A DNA stretch of 64,000 bases from Bacillus sp. 7884-1. Lineage in GTDB: Bacteria > Bacillota > Bacilli > Bacillales > Cytobacillaceae. The stretch spans positions 1-64,000 of the forward strand of contig NZ_NPDD01000063.1 of assembly GCF_002272245.1 (NCBI RefSeq), in the 5' to 3' direction. Of the stretch, positions 16,319 through 25,391 are shown piece after piece. Each line of letters opens with the position of its first letter. Position 1 is the first letter of the stretch. The notes below the pieces were generated by a model. It was given only the letters and a program-made list of their open reading frames with translations. It searched no databases and was not told the DNA's origin. Both the position numbers and the translations under genes were made by a program.

Positions 16319-17416
16319 TTATGCCCTGAGCAGTGTTTCAGCAAGTATCCGTGCCCCAAGGTCAAGGGCAGATGGGTTAAAGGTCATTTTTGGATGATGT
16401 AATCCTGGTTGTAGGTCAGCGCCCACACCAATCATCGTTGCTTTCAATTTTGGATTCTTTATAGTATAAAAATGAAAATCATCACTTCCGGAAGTGATTA
16501 CTGGCGGTGAAAGCGCCTCATGGCCCGCAACACTCAGAATAGCTTCTTCGGCGATCGCTGCGGCTTCAGCAGAAACCTCAGCACCAGGAGTAAAATCGCT
16601 CCATTTCCATTCGATATCCACCCCATAAAGGTCTTTTAAGCTGTTCATTCCATGGTCTATTTGATCCTTCAGTTTTTCTAAAACTTCATTTTTCTGCGCC
16701 CGGACATCAATTGCAAATTCCGCAGAACCTGGGATAATGTTTAAGCTCTCTCCGCCAGCGATAACTTTTGTAAGTTTTGCAGAATAGGCTTCAAACGGTG
16801 ATAGATAAATTGATTTGACGAACTGATGCAGTCCAACAATCACGTCAAGAGCGTTTTTACCTTGGTGAGGCCTGGCACCATGTGCATCTTCACCGAGGAC
16901 TTTACCTTCTAGAAAGATTGCCGCTCCGTGATGAATCGAGGCAGAAACTCGTCCCATAGGAAGCTCTTCTATTGGTCGAAGGTGGATACCGAATAAGTGG
17001 CTGACGTTATCGATAGCCCCCCTTTCAATCATCGCAATTGAACCATTTCCTTTTTCCTCAGCCGGTTGAAAAATAAAACGCAGCCTTTTAGTGAGACGCT
17101 GATCCTTCAAATAAAGAAGAGCTCCAAGCACCATTGAAATAATAGCGTCGTGACCACAGGAGTGATTCCCCTGCCAAACTCCGTCCACCTCCTGCCATAA
17201 AGCATCTATTTCCGCCCGGACTGCTATCACTTCTTCTCCCTCGCCGAATTCCGCTATAAGCCCGGTTACATCAGAAAAACGAGTGTATTCTATGCCAAGA
17301 TTATCTAAAATATCTGCAATTGCTTGGGATGTTTTAACCTCTTTCCAACTAACCTCGGGATGAGCATGGAAATGATCAAACCAGGTCAAAATCTGTCTTT
17401 CAAAATTTTCTGCCAA
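16319..17416 (-). CDS. amhX: M20 family amidohydrolase, AmhX-like
   Basis: 365 residues. The N-terminal HAHPEVSWKEVKTS motif, the metal-site block IAVRAEIDALWQEVDG, CGHDAIISMVLGA, the general-base pair PAEEKGNG, GIHLRP, HGARPHQGKNA and the C-terminal TSGSDDFHFY and LHHPKM are all present, so both metal ions should be bound. It hydrolyses N-acyl amino acids or small amides in the cytoplasm. Close similarity to Bacillus AmhX is a recollection. TTG start with ATAGGAG nine bases upstream. It has its own terminator and lies next to nhaC and the epimerase, likely in one catabolic route. Confidence 0.85.
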   Translation of the reverse strand: MAENFERQILTWFDHFHAHPEVSWKEVKTSQAIADILDNLGIEYTRFSDVTGLIAEFGEGEEVIAVRAEIDALWQEVDGVWQGNHSCGHDAIISMVLGALLYLKDQRLTKRLRFIFQPAEEKGNGSIAMIERGAIDNVSHLFGIHLRPIEELPMGRVSASIHHGAAIFLEGKVLGEDAHGARPHQGKNALDVIVGLHQFVKSIYLSPFEAYSAKLTKVIAGGESLNIIPGSAEFAIDVRAQKNEVLEKLKDQIDHGMNSLKDLYGVDIEWKWSDFTPGAEVSAEAAAIAEEAILSVAGHEALSPPVITSGSDDFHFYTIKNPKLKATMIGVGADLQPGLHHPKMTFNPSALDLGARILAETLLRA

Positions 17417-17775
17417 CTTTACGCACTCCTATCCACAAAAAAAAAACTAATAAAGTCATATTACATCAAAAGAACTTGTTCCTACAATGTTTTTTAAAAA
17501 GGTGACAGGCACCACAGAAAGACACTTTCCACCCCAGGTGGACAGTCTTATTGTTTTTTTGATTACTCAAAGCAAATCTCACACAATATTTACGAAAAGT
17601 TAACCTTCTTTCATGTATAATCCTCTAAACCTTTTAGTTATTGTGTACATCACAAGGGACAACTTTGTATGCTGCATGTCCAATTCCTGTTGCACAAGAA
17701 TAATTTTTATTCCATAAAATAATATTAAGAAAGTAAGAGTCATTACTTCTAGAAAGGAAAGATGTGGTGTTCTAA
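17417..17775. other. Gene-free stretch between divergent genes
   Basis: Upstream of both amhX (minus) and ykuK (plus). It holds a GTGCCTGTCACC repeat copy (17501-17548) and AT-rich sequence with several TATAAT-like words (for example GTATAAT at 17620-17626). No gene seen. Confidence 0.5.
17501..17548 (-). repeat. GTGCCTGTCACC-type intergenic repeat, copy 3
   Basis: GGTGACAGGCACC followed by a variant middle and CCCCAGGTGGACAGT. It is in the opposite orientation to copies 1 and 2. Confidence 0.8.
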
Positions 17776-18312
17776 ATGAAAAATTATCAGGTTTTTGATT
17801 ATTCGTTTCAGAATCTTCGTGAGAAAAGCATGTCATTTGAAGAGGTATTCGAAAACATTGTAAAGTTCATGAACATAGCGCCAAGCGGGAATTATCGGTT
17901 GATGGTCGGGACGGATTCACAGGTTCATAAAAGGCATACCATTTTTATTACGGGTATTGTCATTCAAAATGCGGGTAAAGGGGCTTGGGCTTGCATAAGG
18001 AAGATTGTAATCCCAAGAAAAATGACTCATCTGCATGAGAGAATTTCCTTTGAACTTTCATTAACGGAGGACATCGTTGCATTATTTACTGAGGAAAGAA
18101 AGGATCGGTTAATCAATATCGTCCTTCCCTTTGTCTATCAGGGGGCAACTTTCACGATGGAGGGCCATATTGATATTGGTTCTGGAAAACGCAACAAAAC
18201 CAGTGAGTTTGTTAAAGAAATGGTGGCCCGCATGGAGTCGATGGGTGTGGAACCAAAGATTAAACCTAATGCCTTCGTTGCCTCCAGCTATGCAAATCGG
18301 TACACAAAATAG
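17776..18312 (+). CDS. ykuK: YkuK family RNase H-like protein
   Basis: 178 residues. The central NYRLMVGTDSQVHKRHTIFI strand with Asp and the later GHIDIGSGKRNKTSEFVKEM give the RNase H-like fold of the YkuK family (DUF458). A nuclease role is not established. The C-terminus KIKPNAFVASSYANRYTK is typical of the family. The ribosome binding site is weak (GTGGTG) and an upstream GGAAAG is too far. Single gene followed by a strong hairpin. Confidence 0.82.
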   Translation: MKNYQVFDYSFQNLREKSMSFEEVFENIVKFMNIAPSGNYRLMVGTDSQVHKRHTIFITGIVIQNAGKGAWACIRKIVIPRKMTHLHERISFELSLTEDIVALFTEERKDRLINIVLPFVYQGATFTMEGHIDIGSGKRNKTSEFVKEMVARMESMGVEPKIKPNAFVASSYANRYTK

Positions 18313-18313
18313 G

Positions 18314-18361
18314 GACCTGAGCCATGTTGCGTTCACCAAAAAACGCACCAGGGCTCAGGTC
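18314..18361 (+). terminator. Terminator of ykuK
   Basis: GACCTGAGCC pairs with GGGCTCAGGTC and an inner TGCGTT/AACGCA stem stacks on it; TCTTTACTTTATT follows. Confidence 0.75.
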
Positions 18362-18498
18362 TTTACTTTATTAATGCGAACAAGTGCTGGGTCCCTTCAA
18401 ACTATACAAAGTCTTTACACTCTCTTAACACTAGGTTAAGAAAAAATTCAAATTACTCAGATAGAATATAACAAACCACTATTATTTGGAGGGATATG

Positions 18499-19827
18499 AT
18501 GAAGATTACAGTTGCAGGAGCAGGAAATGTTGGGGTAGTTACAGCAGTTTGTTTTGCTGAAGCTGGGCATCAAGTAACCTGTATAGACACTCAAAAAGAG
18601 AAAATAGAAATGCTCGAAAAAGGACACATCCCATTCTTTGAGCCTGGACTGGAACCTTTATTAGATAAGAACCTCTCGAACGGTCAACTTTTCTTTACTA
18701 CAAACCCGAACCAAGCATACTCAGAGGCCGATATCATTTTTATTGCAGTTGGAACTCCTGAAAAAAGAGATGGGGCAGTTGATTTATCTTATATTTATGC
18801 GGCTGTTTATACCATTGCTAACACAATACAGAAAGACGTAATTGTCTGTACAAAAAGCACCGTTCCCGTTGGAACAAATGATATGATCAAGCAAATTTTC
18901 CAACAGCGAAAGCCTCGTCACCTCAAGGTTGATGTAGTATCCAATCCTGAATTTCTTCGCGAAGGTTCAGCAGTAATGGATTTCTTTTTAGGGGATCGAA
19001 TCGTAATTGGCGCAGATAACCCTGAAGCAGCATCAATCATGGAACAGCTCTACCTTCCATCAAAGATCCCGATACTCTTCACAGATATTCGGAGTGCAGA
19101 AATGATTAAATATGCTTCCAATGCCTTTCTTGCAACGAAGATAAGCTTTATCAATGAAATTGCCAATCTCTGCGAAAAAGTGGGGGCAAATATTGAGGAA
19201 GTCTCTTATGGGATGGGATTGGATAAACGGATTGGGACTTCTTATCTTCAGTCCGGAATTGGCTATGGAGGTTCATGTTTTCCAAAGGACACACAAGCAC
19301 TCGTTCAGCTGGCAGGTAATGTCCATCATCCCTTCGAATTGCTTGAGTCCGTCATTAAGGTAAATCAGTATCAGCACTCCCTTCTAGTGATGAAGGCAAA
19401 AGAAAGAGTCGGTTCACTTAAAGGAAAAAAAGCAGCCTTGCTTGGTCTTGCTTTTAAACCAGAAACAGACGATATCCGTGAAGCTGTTTCTTTAACAATT
19501 ATTAAAGAATTACTCGAAGAAGGCACAGTGATTACTGCCTATGACCCGATGGCAATTCCCAAAGCACATAAGCTTATAGGAAATTCAATTGAGTATACAA
19601 CCAATATTCGTCAAGCACTTAAAGAGGCCGATTTTGCTGTCATTGCAACAGAATGGGATCAAATAAAGCACCTTCCCTTGGATGTGTACGCGGCCTATAT
19701 GAAGGAACCAATAGTTTTCGATGGCCGAAATTGCTATTCCCTTAAAGATATGGAGAAGTACCCGATTACCTACGTATCGATTGGCAGACCAACTATTGAA
19801 AGTGAAAAGCGTGCCCCACAACATTAA
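18499..19827 (+). CDS. UDP-glucose 6-dehydrogenase
   Basis: 442 residues. The NAD-binding motif GAGNVGVVTA is at residues 7-16. The catalytic block GSCFPKDTQAL carries the active-site Cys and Lys, and SNPEFLREGSAV is the conserved substrate segment. It oxidises UDP-glucose to UDP-glucuronate in two steps. GGAGGG favours the second ATG (18499). It is the first gene of a four-gene set (ugd, PAP2, GT4, YfhP-like) with 18 to 35-base gaps, suggesting that glucuronate is destined for a lipid-linked envelope glycan or glycolipid. Confidence 0.93.
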   Translation: MKITVAGAGNVGVVTAVCFAEAGHQVTCIDTQKEKIEMLEKGHIPFFEPGLEPLLDKNLSNGQLFFTTNPNQAYSEADIIFIAVGTPEKRDGAVDLSYIYAAVYTIANTIQKDVIVCTKSTVPVGTNDMIKQIFQQRKPRHLKVDVVSNPEFLREGSAVMDFFLGDRIVIGADNPEAASIMEQLYLPSKIPILFTDIRSAEMIKYASNAFLATKISFINEIANLCEKVGANIEEVSYGMGLDKRIGTSYLQSGIGYGGSCFPKDTQALVQLAGNVHHPFELLESVIKVNQYQHSLLVMKAKERVGSLKGKKAALLGLAFKPETDDIREAVSLTIIKELLEEGTVITAYDPMAIPKAHKLIGNSIEYTTNIRQALKEADFAVIATEWDQIKHLPLDVYAAYMKEPIVFDGRNCYSLKDMEKYPITYVSIGRPTIESEKRAPQH

Positions 19828-19845
19828 ATTAAGGGAGACACTGTC

Positions 19846-20373
19846 ATGATGAGAAAAATCCAAACCTTATATCAATTGGAATGCAAAGTCTTTCAACAGA
19901 TTAATAGCCATTTTGATAAAAGGATTATGAATCTCCTTTTCCGTACGATTACTCAAATTGGCGGTGCTCTCTTTATCAGTGTAACCACATTATTACTCAT
20001 TATCTTTACATCGAATCAAACTAGACTTACAGCGATTTCAAGTGCTGCCGCCTTAGCTCTAAGTCATATACCTGTTCAACTGGTTAAAAAGCTTTTCCCG
20101 CGAAAAAGGCCCTATCTACAAATTGAAACAACAAAAATCTTACCTAATCCTTTGAAAGATCATTCTTTTCCATCTGGTCATACAACAGCTGTTTTCTCAG
20201 TTATTGCTCCATTTTTAATCCATATACCTTTATTAGCTATTGTTCTTCTTCCTATAGGGCTTGGTGTAGGATTATCGAGAATCTATTTAGGGCTTCATTA
20301 TCCTTCGGACGTTATTGCAGGGGGGATTCTAGGAGCGAGCTTCGGAAGTCTCTGTTTTTATTTAGTATCCTAG
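19846..20373 (+). CDS. PAP2 family membrane phosphatase
   Basis: 175 residues, five to six membrane segments. The three acid-phosphatase motifs are intact: KKLFPRKRPY (KxxxxxxRP), FPSGHTTAV (PSGH) and SRIYLGLHYPSDV (SRxxxxxHxxxD). It would dephosphorylate a membrane lipid such as undecaprenyl diphosphate or phosphatidate at the outer membrane face. GGGAG lies eight bases before the ATG. It sits between ugd and a glycosyltransferase, so a role in recycling the lipid carrier or making the lipid acceptor is plausible. Confidence 0.9.
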   Translation: MMRKIQTLYQLECKVFQQINSHFDKRIMNLLFRTITQIGGALFISVTTLLLIIFTSNQTRLTAISSAAALALSHIPVQLVKKLFPRKRPYLQIETTKILPNPLKDHSFPSGHTTAVFSVIAPFLIHIPLLAIVLLPIGLGVGLSRIYLGLHYPSDVIAGGILGASFGSLCFYLVS

Positions 20374-20408
20374 AAATGATTCGGATTTTCACAACAGGAG
20401 GGGCTAAG

Positions 20409-21551
20409 ATGAAAATTGCTATTTTCACAGATACCTTTTATCCGGAAGTAAACGGGGTTGCAAATACACTCAAAAAATTTACTGACTATCTTGAATCTCA
20501 ACATATTTCCTATAAGGTTTTTGCACCTATTTCCGTTTCAAATGAATATATTTCAGATCATATTCACCGATTAAAAAGTCTATCCTTTTTCCTTTATCCT
20601 GAATGTAGATTGGCATTTCCTAACATCATGCAGCTTAAGGCGGAACTAGAGCAATTTTCTCCAGATTTGATTCATGTTGCCACTCCTTTCACTGTTGGTC
20701 TTTCCGGTGTTTATTTTGCAAAGAAACTAAATATTCCCCTTGTCGGCTCCTATCACACCGATTTCAATGACTATTTACATTTTTATGACCTTCAATTCTT
20801 AGCAAAACCACTTTGGAAATATATGAAATGGTTTCATGGTTCTTTTAAAAAACTCTTTGTACCTTCAATGGATACGCTTGAAAAATTAAATAACCGTGGT
20901 TTCAGGAACCTAGAAATCTGGCCAAGAGGTGTAGATTGCCAAGGCTACCATCCTTATTACAAAAAAGAAATTACCCGCAAACGATTCTCCATTTCTGAGA
21001 AATATATTCTTACTTATGTTGGCAGACTGGCCCCAGAAAAGGATTTAAAAACGCTCATGAAAGTCGCTGGCTCTTTACCTCCTGAAATAAATGACCAAGT
21101 ACATTGGCTCATTGCGGGCGATGGACCGCTACTTGACGAGCTCAAAATGACTGAAGTTCCAAATATGACCTTTACTGGCTATTTGAAAGGTGTTGAATTA
21201 GCCGAGGCCTATTCAGCAACAGACCTATTTGTTTTTCCCTCACCCACTGAAACCTTTGGAAATGTTGTTCTGGAAGCTCTTGCAAGTGGGACACCTGTGA
21301 TTGGGGCGAACGCGGGCGGAGTGAAAAATATTATTTCGACGGGCGTTACCGGATATTTGTGTGAACCGGGGAATGCAGAGGATTTTATCAAAAATATTCT
21401 TCACTTGTTAGACAATGAACCTTTACGAGTTCAAATGGCGAGAAACGCTAGAAAGTATGCACTTACACAAAAATGGGATCAGATTTTTGAAGACGTTATT
21501 AACCAATATTCTAATGTTATCAATGAACCCGCCAAAAAAATATATGCTTGA
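20409..21551 (+). CDS. GT4 family glycosyltransferase
   Basis: 380 residues with a GT-B fold. The N-terminal block MKIAIFTDTFYPEVNGVA, the middle LVGSYHTDFNDY, the nucleotide-sugar motif YVGRLAPEKDL and the EX7E motif within PTETFGNVVLEALASG define family GT4. Relatives are GDP-mannose- or UDP-sugar-dependent alpha-glycosyltransferases acting on diacylglycerol or PI-like acceptors. AGGAGGGG eight bases upstream decides the ATG at 20409 over the longer frame. With ugd next door, UDP-glucuronate is a candidate donor (inference). Confidence 0.88.
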   Translation: MKIAIFTDTFYPEVNGVANTLKKFTDYLESQHISYKVFAPISVSNEYISDHIHRLKSLSFFLYPECRLAFPNIMQLKAELEQFSPDLIHVATPFTVGLSGVYFAKKLNIPLVGSYHTDFNDYLHFYDLQFLAKPLWKYMKWFHGSFKKLFVPSMDTLEKLNNRGFRNLEIWPRGVDCQGYHPYYKKEITRKRFSISEKYILTYVGRLAPEKDLKTLMKVAGSLPPEINDQVHWLIAGDGPLLDELKMTEVPNMTFTGYLKGVELAEAYSATDLFVFPSPTETFGNVVLEALASGTPVIGANAGGVKNIISTGVTGYLCEPGNAEDFIKNILHLLDNEPLRVQMARNARKYALTQKWDQIFEDVINQYSNVINEPAKKIYA

Positions 21552-21569
21552 AGCTAAGGGGGAAAAGTA

Positions 21570-22553
21570 ATGGATACATTTTCTCACATTATCATTGGCT
21601 TCGGCCTTGGTGCTCTTGCTCAAATTGATCCTGTGGTTACAAACAATAGTGCCTTATCGGCAGCCGTCCTAATCGGAACAGTAGTGGGATCTAACGCACC
21701 TGATTTTGACTTTATGTATCGTTTGAAGGGAAAAGGCAGTTATTATCGAAATCACCGGGGGTGGTCACACTCATTGCCGGCAATCCCTATATGGAGCATA
21801 CTTACTACCTCAGCTATTTTGCCATTCTTCCAAGTCAACTCTATCTCCCACTTATTCTTATGGATTTTGCTTGCCGTTACATTACATGTTCTTTTAGATT
21901 TGTTTAATGTAAATGGTACACAGGCATTACGCCCGTTTTCTAAAAAATGGCTGTCCTTAGATTTCCTTCCTTTAGTTGATCCATATATCATTATGCTCCA
22001 TGTCCTCGGATTTAGTTTGCTTCCTTTTTTTGATACAGGGAGAGTCTTTTCTTTCGTTTATTTAGGAATTGTCTTTTACCTTTTCATTCGGTTTCTATCT
22101 ACTCAATATACGAAATGGAAGCTTAGCCAGCATTTCCAAAATGCGTTGCAGATAAAAATGATTCCTAAAACAGCAGCTTTCCACTGGAATATTATGATTG
22201 AAACAACTCAGGATTTTTTATTTGGGTCTTATTCGCAAGGAGAATTATGGATAGAGCATACTTTTTCAAAGAAAATAGACTATCCAGGATTGGTTTTAAA
22301 CAGCAGTATGGATCATCAGGTGGATAACTTCCTTAAAAGCACCCATTTTGCCTACCCCTTTGTTCAAAAAAGAAAAAACGGCTATTTTATATACTGGAAA
22401 GACCTTCGTTTTCGGTCCAAGAAATTTTTTCCGAAGCTCGCAATCATGTTCATATCTCTAGATAATCAGAACCAAGTTTCCTATACTGGCAAACTAACCT
22501 CTATTAAACAATACAAAAAGGTCATTAAAATGTTGGAAACATCCATAAAATAA
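21570..22553 (+). CDS. YfhP-like membrane-bound metal-dependent hydrolase
   Basis: 327 residues. The N-terminal MDTFSHIIIGFGLGAL, GSNAPDFDFMYRL and the motif NHRGWSHSLPAI belong to the DUF457/YfhP family, with Asp and His residues that probably bind metal. Four hydrophobic segments follow, then a C-terminal soluble domain of about 130 residues. The activity is not established; some relatives are annotated as hydrolases or are LexA-regulated. AAGGGGG precedes the ATG. Last gene of the ugd cluster, closed by a strong terminator. Confidence 0.82.
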   Translation: MDTFSHIIIGFGLGALAQIDPVVTNNSALSAAVLIGTVVGSNAPDFDFMYRLKGKGSYYRNHRGWSHSLPAIPIWSILTTSAILPFFQVNSISHLFLWILLAVTLHVLLDLFNVNGTQALRPFSKKWLSLDFLPLVDPYIIMLHVLGFSLLPFFDTGRVFSFVYLGIVFYLFIRFLSTQYTKWKLSQHFQNALQIKMIPKTAAFHWNIMIETTQDFLFGSYSQGELWIEHTFSKKIDYPGLVLNSSMDHQVDNFLKSTHFAYPFVQKRKNGYFIYWKDLRFRSKKFFPKLAIMFISLDNQNQVSYTGKLTSIKQYKKVIKMLETSIK

Positions 22554-22594
22554 ATGCCTGAGCCCCTGATTATTGGGGCTCAGGCATTTATTTT
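22552..22594. terminator. Bidirectional terminator
   Basis: A 15-bp perfect stem AAATGCCTGAGCCCC/GGGGCTCAGGCATTT with an 8-base loop and T-rich ends. Shared by the ugd cluster and the convergent peroxidase gene. Confidence 0.9.
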
Positions 22595-22595
22595 A

Positions 22596-23690
22596 TTATG
22601 GAAGTTCTGGTTTGTTAAAAATCGGCGGCTCTCCACCCAGGGTTTTTATAAAGGCCAATAAATCTGCTTTTTCTTGGTTTGTTAAGCCAATAGGACTCAT
22701 GAATTTTTGGATAAAAAAGCTCTTATTGGGGTGGTCATCGCCGCCGCGTTCATAGTAATCAATTACTTCTTCAAGTGTAGCAAGACTGCCATCCCTCATA
22801 TATGGTGCAGTATGCGTAATTCCATATAATCCAGGCGTGCGAATTCGGCCTAAATCCTCTTCTTGCTTTGTAACCGCTTTTCGGCCTTCGTCTTCAGTAT
22901 TGAGACCAATATTGTAAAAATTGTTATCAGAAAGGTTTGGTCCATTGTGACAGGTCACACAAAGGGCTTTTCCTGTGAACAATCGGAGACCGCTGACCTC
23001 TTGTTTCGTTAATGCCTCTGTGTCCCCTTCCAGAAACCTGTCGTAAGGAGTATCCTTTACAACAATTTGCCTTTGGAAAGCAGCTAGAGCTTTTGCAATA
23101 TTTTGTTCTGTTATTCCGTCGTTAAAAGCCGCTTGAAAACGTTCTTGGTACCCTTTGATGGCTGATAACTCTTTAATAAGTTCATCCAGCGGCTGGTTCA
23201 TCTCATTGGGATTTTGAATGGGACCCAATGCCTGCTCCTCTAGAGATGCCGCTCGCCCATCCCAAAAGTTGGACGTGTAATAACCGGAGTTAATTACAGT
23301 TGGGCTGTTCCTTGCTCCATTACCGCCTGTATATTTATCAAAGGTCGGTTTTGCATCGCCATACCCCAAATTCGGGTCATGACAAGTTGCGCAGCTAACT
23401 TGATTATTCCCTGAAAGTCTCGGATCAAAAAATAACGCTTGTCCAAGTTCAAGCACTTCGGGCTTCATCGGGTTATCCTCTGGAATCGGTATACCTCCTA
23501 TAGGTATAAGCGTCGTATGATTTCGAAGGCTGTCTAGAAGCTCTTCAGGAGTAATCTCACTGTTCTGCACTGCCTCCTGCTTCTCTGATGGAAGATTAGT
23601 CGGAGCCTTTACCTTCTCCTTCTCCCCACATGCCGACAATCCAATACATATTAATAAAGTAATAACTGCGCCTTTCACGATTCTCTTCAT
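22596..23690 (-). CDS. Di-haem cytochrome c peroxidase, lipoprotein
   Basis: 364 residues. A lipoprotein signal ends at LSACG (Cys21). Two haem-c sites follow: CATCH (100-104) and CVTCH near residue 242, plus the peroxidase-family blocks LFFDPRLSGN, ARNSPTVIN, FWDGRA and TAPYMRDGSLATLEEV. This is the MauG/CcpA peroxidase superfamily, reducing hydrogen peroxide with electrons from a cytochrome or modifying a protein. Lipid anchoring places it outside the membrane, usual for Gram-positive c-type cytochromes. Monocistronic, converging with the ugd cluster. Confidence 0.92.
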   Translation of the reverse strand: MKRIVKGAVITLLICIGLSACGEKEKVKAPTNLPSEKQEAVQNSEITPEELLDSLRNHTTLIPIGGIPIPEDNPMKPEVLELGQALFFDPRLSGNNQVSCATCHDPNLGYGDAKPTFDKYTGGNGARNSPTVINSGYYTSNFWDGRAASLEEQALGPIQNPNEMNQPLDELIKELSAIKGYQERFQAAFNDGITEQNIAKALAAFQRQIVVKDTPYDRFLEGDTEALTKQEVSGLRLFTGKALCVTCHNGPNLSDNNFYNIGLNTEDEGRKAVTKQEEDLGRIRTPGLYGITHTAPYMRDGSLATLEEVIDYYERGGDDHPNKSFFIQKFMSPIGLTNQEKADLLAFIKTLGGEPPIFNKPELP

Positions 23691-23795
23691 ATTTAGAGTG
23701 CTCCTCTGGTTTTAATATCTTATCACCATTATAAAATTGGTTTTATTAAAAAATAGCACCCGAATGTGAAGAAATTAGCAAACAATTACAGAAAG

Positions 23796-23870
23796 GACTG
23801 TCCGCCTGAGGTGGAAAGTGTCCACGGGCGGTGCCTGTCACCGAGTAAAATCGCTCGGTGACAGGCACCA
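23796..23870 (+). repeat. GTGCCTGTCACC-type repeat, copy 4, with inverted second core
   Basis: GTCCGCCTGAGGTGG, AGTGTCCACGGGC and GGTGCCTGTCACCGAG, then after 8 bases the exact complement CTCGGTGACAGGCACC. The copy carries one and a half elements head to head and forms a 16-bp stem. It lies downstream of phoA (minus) and upstream of the peroxidase. Confidence 0.85.
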
Positions 23871-23886
23871 ACCTCAGGAACCAGCC

Positions 23887-25227
23887 TCACTTCAGAATGT
23901 CAAAGATGATTTTGGCGTGGTCGGTGTTGTCGATTTGCCCTTTGAAGCGTTCACTTCCTGGTCCGAAGGCATAAACGTTTACATCTTCACCTGTGTGTCC
24001 TTTTGTTGTCCAGCCTGTGAAGGAACGAATGTTAATGATTTCTTCAATGACATTGTCGATGTTTTTTGCTTTTTGTGTTCGTGCTGCACTTTCGACTAAT
24101 TTTATTTCGTTACTTGTTAATGGAAAGTCGATATATTTCGTTAACGTATCTTTCACATTTGCTCCCTTAGCTATTTTCATAGCGATATAATCCGGTGTCC
24201 GCTTCACTGCTTTTACCACAGAACTAAACCAATTATATTGCCCATGTGACCCTATCGTGTATCCCCCTGTTGAATGGTCAGCTGTTGCGATCACTAATGT
24301 ACGTCCGTCCTTTTTTGCAAAGTCGATAGCGACTTTAAATGCTTTTTCGAAGTCTTCCACTTCACTCATAGCACCTACAATATCATTGTCATGTCCTGCC
24401 CAGTCAATTTGACTTCCTTCAATCATTAGAAAAAATCCATTATCATTCTTACTGAGTCTCTCTATCGCTGAACCTGCCATATTCGCTAGGGAAGGAACGC
24501 TCTTTGGTCGATCAATCATTTTCGGGAGGCCGCCATTTGCAAATAACCCTAACACCTGGGGATTATGGTCGTTCTTCATCTCCTCGAGGTTTGTTACATA
24601 GCTGTAGCCATCTTTAGCAAACTCCTCTACTAAGTTCCTATCTTTCCTGATTAACCAGCCTGATCCACCGCCAAGTAATACATCTATCTTATGATTACCA
24701 TTTACTAAATCATCATAATAATCATCCGCAATCGCGCTCATATTTTTCCTTTGGGCAACATGCGCACCAAAGGCTGCAGGGGTACCATGGGTAATTGGCG
24801 CAGTGGCAACGAGCCCTGTTCCTTTCCCTTTTTCCTTTGCAGCTTCAAGGACTGATTTTAATTTTGAGTGATCATTTCCTATTCCAATTGCTCCATTATG
24901 GGTCTTTACACCGGTCGCCATCGCCGTTGCCGAAGCAGCAGAATCAGTCACATTATACCTGGGATCATTTGGAAAGGTCGTCTGTTGGCCAACAAGATAC
25001 GGGCCAAATTCTGTTGATTCTAGTTCTATGGTGGCCGGGTTATCCTTTAAGTAACGATATCCTGATGTGAAGGAAACCCCCATCCCATCACCAATAAGAA
25101 ATATAATATTTTTAATTTCCCCATTTCCTTCATTCACAGTGGCGGCTCTGCTGGTACTAAAAGAGGACGTCAAAATAAGGGATAAGCTGATAACCATCAT
25201 AAATATCCACTTTACCAAAAGTTCCAT
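23887..25227 (-). CDS. Alkaline phosphatase, secreted
   Basis: 446 residues, signal peptide about 1-28 (ending TSRA). IFLIGDGMG holds a metal-ligand Asp, TDSAASATAMATG the nucleophile Ser96, EGSQIDWAGHDND and ATADHSTGG further zinc ligands, and WTTKGHTGEDV the last His. It releases phosphate from monoesters outside the cell, usually under phosphate starvation. The sequence follows the Bacillus PhoA/PhoB type. GGAGG is ten bases before the ATG. I could not find convincing tandem TTAACA-type Pho boxes upstream. Confidence 0.93.
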   Translation of the reverse strand: MELLVKWIFMMVISLSLILTSSFSTSRAATVNEGNGEIKNIIFLIGDGMGVSFTSGYRYLKDNPATIELESTEFGPYLVGQQTTFPNDPRYNVTDSAASATAMATGVKTHNGAIGIGNDHSKLKSVLEAAKEKGKGTGLVATAPITHGTPAAFGAHVAQRKNMSAIADDYYDDLVNGNHKIDVLLGGGSGWLIRKDRNLVEEFAKDGYSYVTNLEEMKNDHNPQVLGLFANGGLPKMIDRPKSVPSLANMAGSAIERLSKNDNGFFLMIEGSQIDWAGHDNDIVGAMSEVEDFEKAFKVAIDFAKKDGRTLVIATADHSTGGYTIGSHGQYNWFSSVVKAVKRTPDYIAMKIAKGANVKDTLTKYIDFPLTSNEIKLVESAARTQKAKNIDNVIEEIINIRSFTGWTTKGHTGEDVNVYAFGPGSERFKGQIDNTDHAKIIFDILK

Positions 25228-25341
25228 ATTCCATTTTCCTCCAGATGTAGTAAATGCTATTTATTATGGTTAGATGATTAAAAAATTATCCATTTGAATA
25301 CTTTCCTATCAAAAATATCATCCAAAAACTCTCTATAAATC

Positions 25342-25382
25342 AAAAAAGGATTGGGACCAAATCTGGTGCCAATCCCTTTTTT
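25342..25382. terminator. Terminator-like hairpin between divergent genes
   Basis: AAAAAAGGATTGG pairs with CCAATCCCTTTTTT; T-runs on both sides. No gene ends here, so it may be a relic of a lost gene or an attenuator. Confidence 0.6.
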
Positions 25383-25391
25383 GTTTGAAGC

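Noticed and set aside
17600-17836. Minus-strand 78-residue ORF upstream of ykuK
   Set aside because: It overlaps the start of ykuK, has no ribosome binding site and no recognisable protein features.
23818-25273. Several plus-strand ORFs opposite phoA
   Set aside because: All lie inside the well-supported alkaline phosphatase gene and lack ribosome binding sites.
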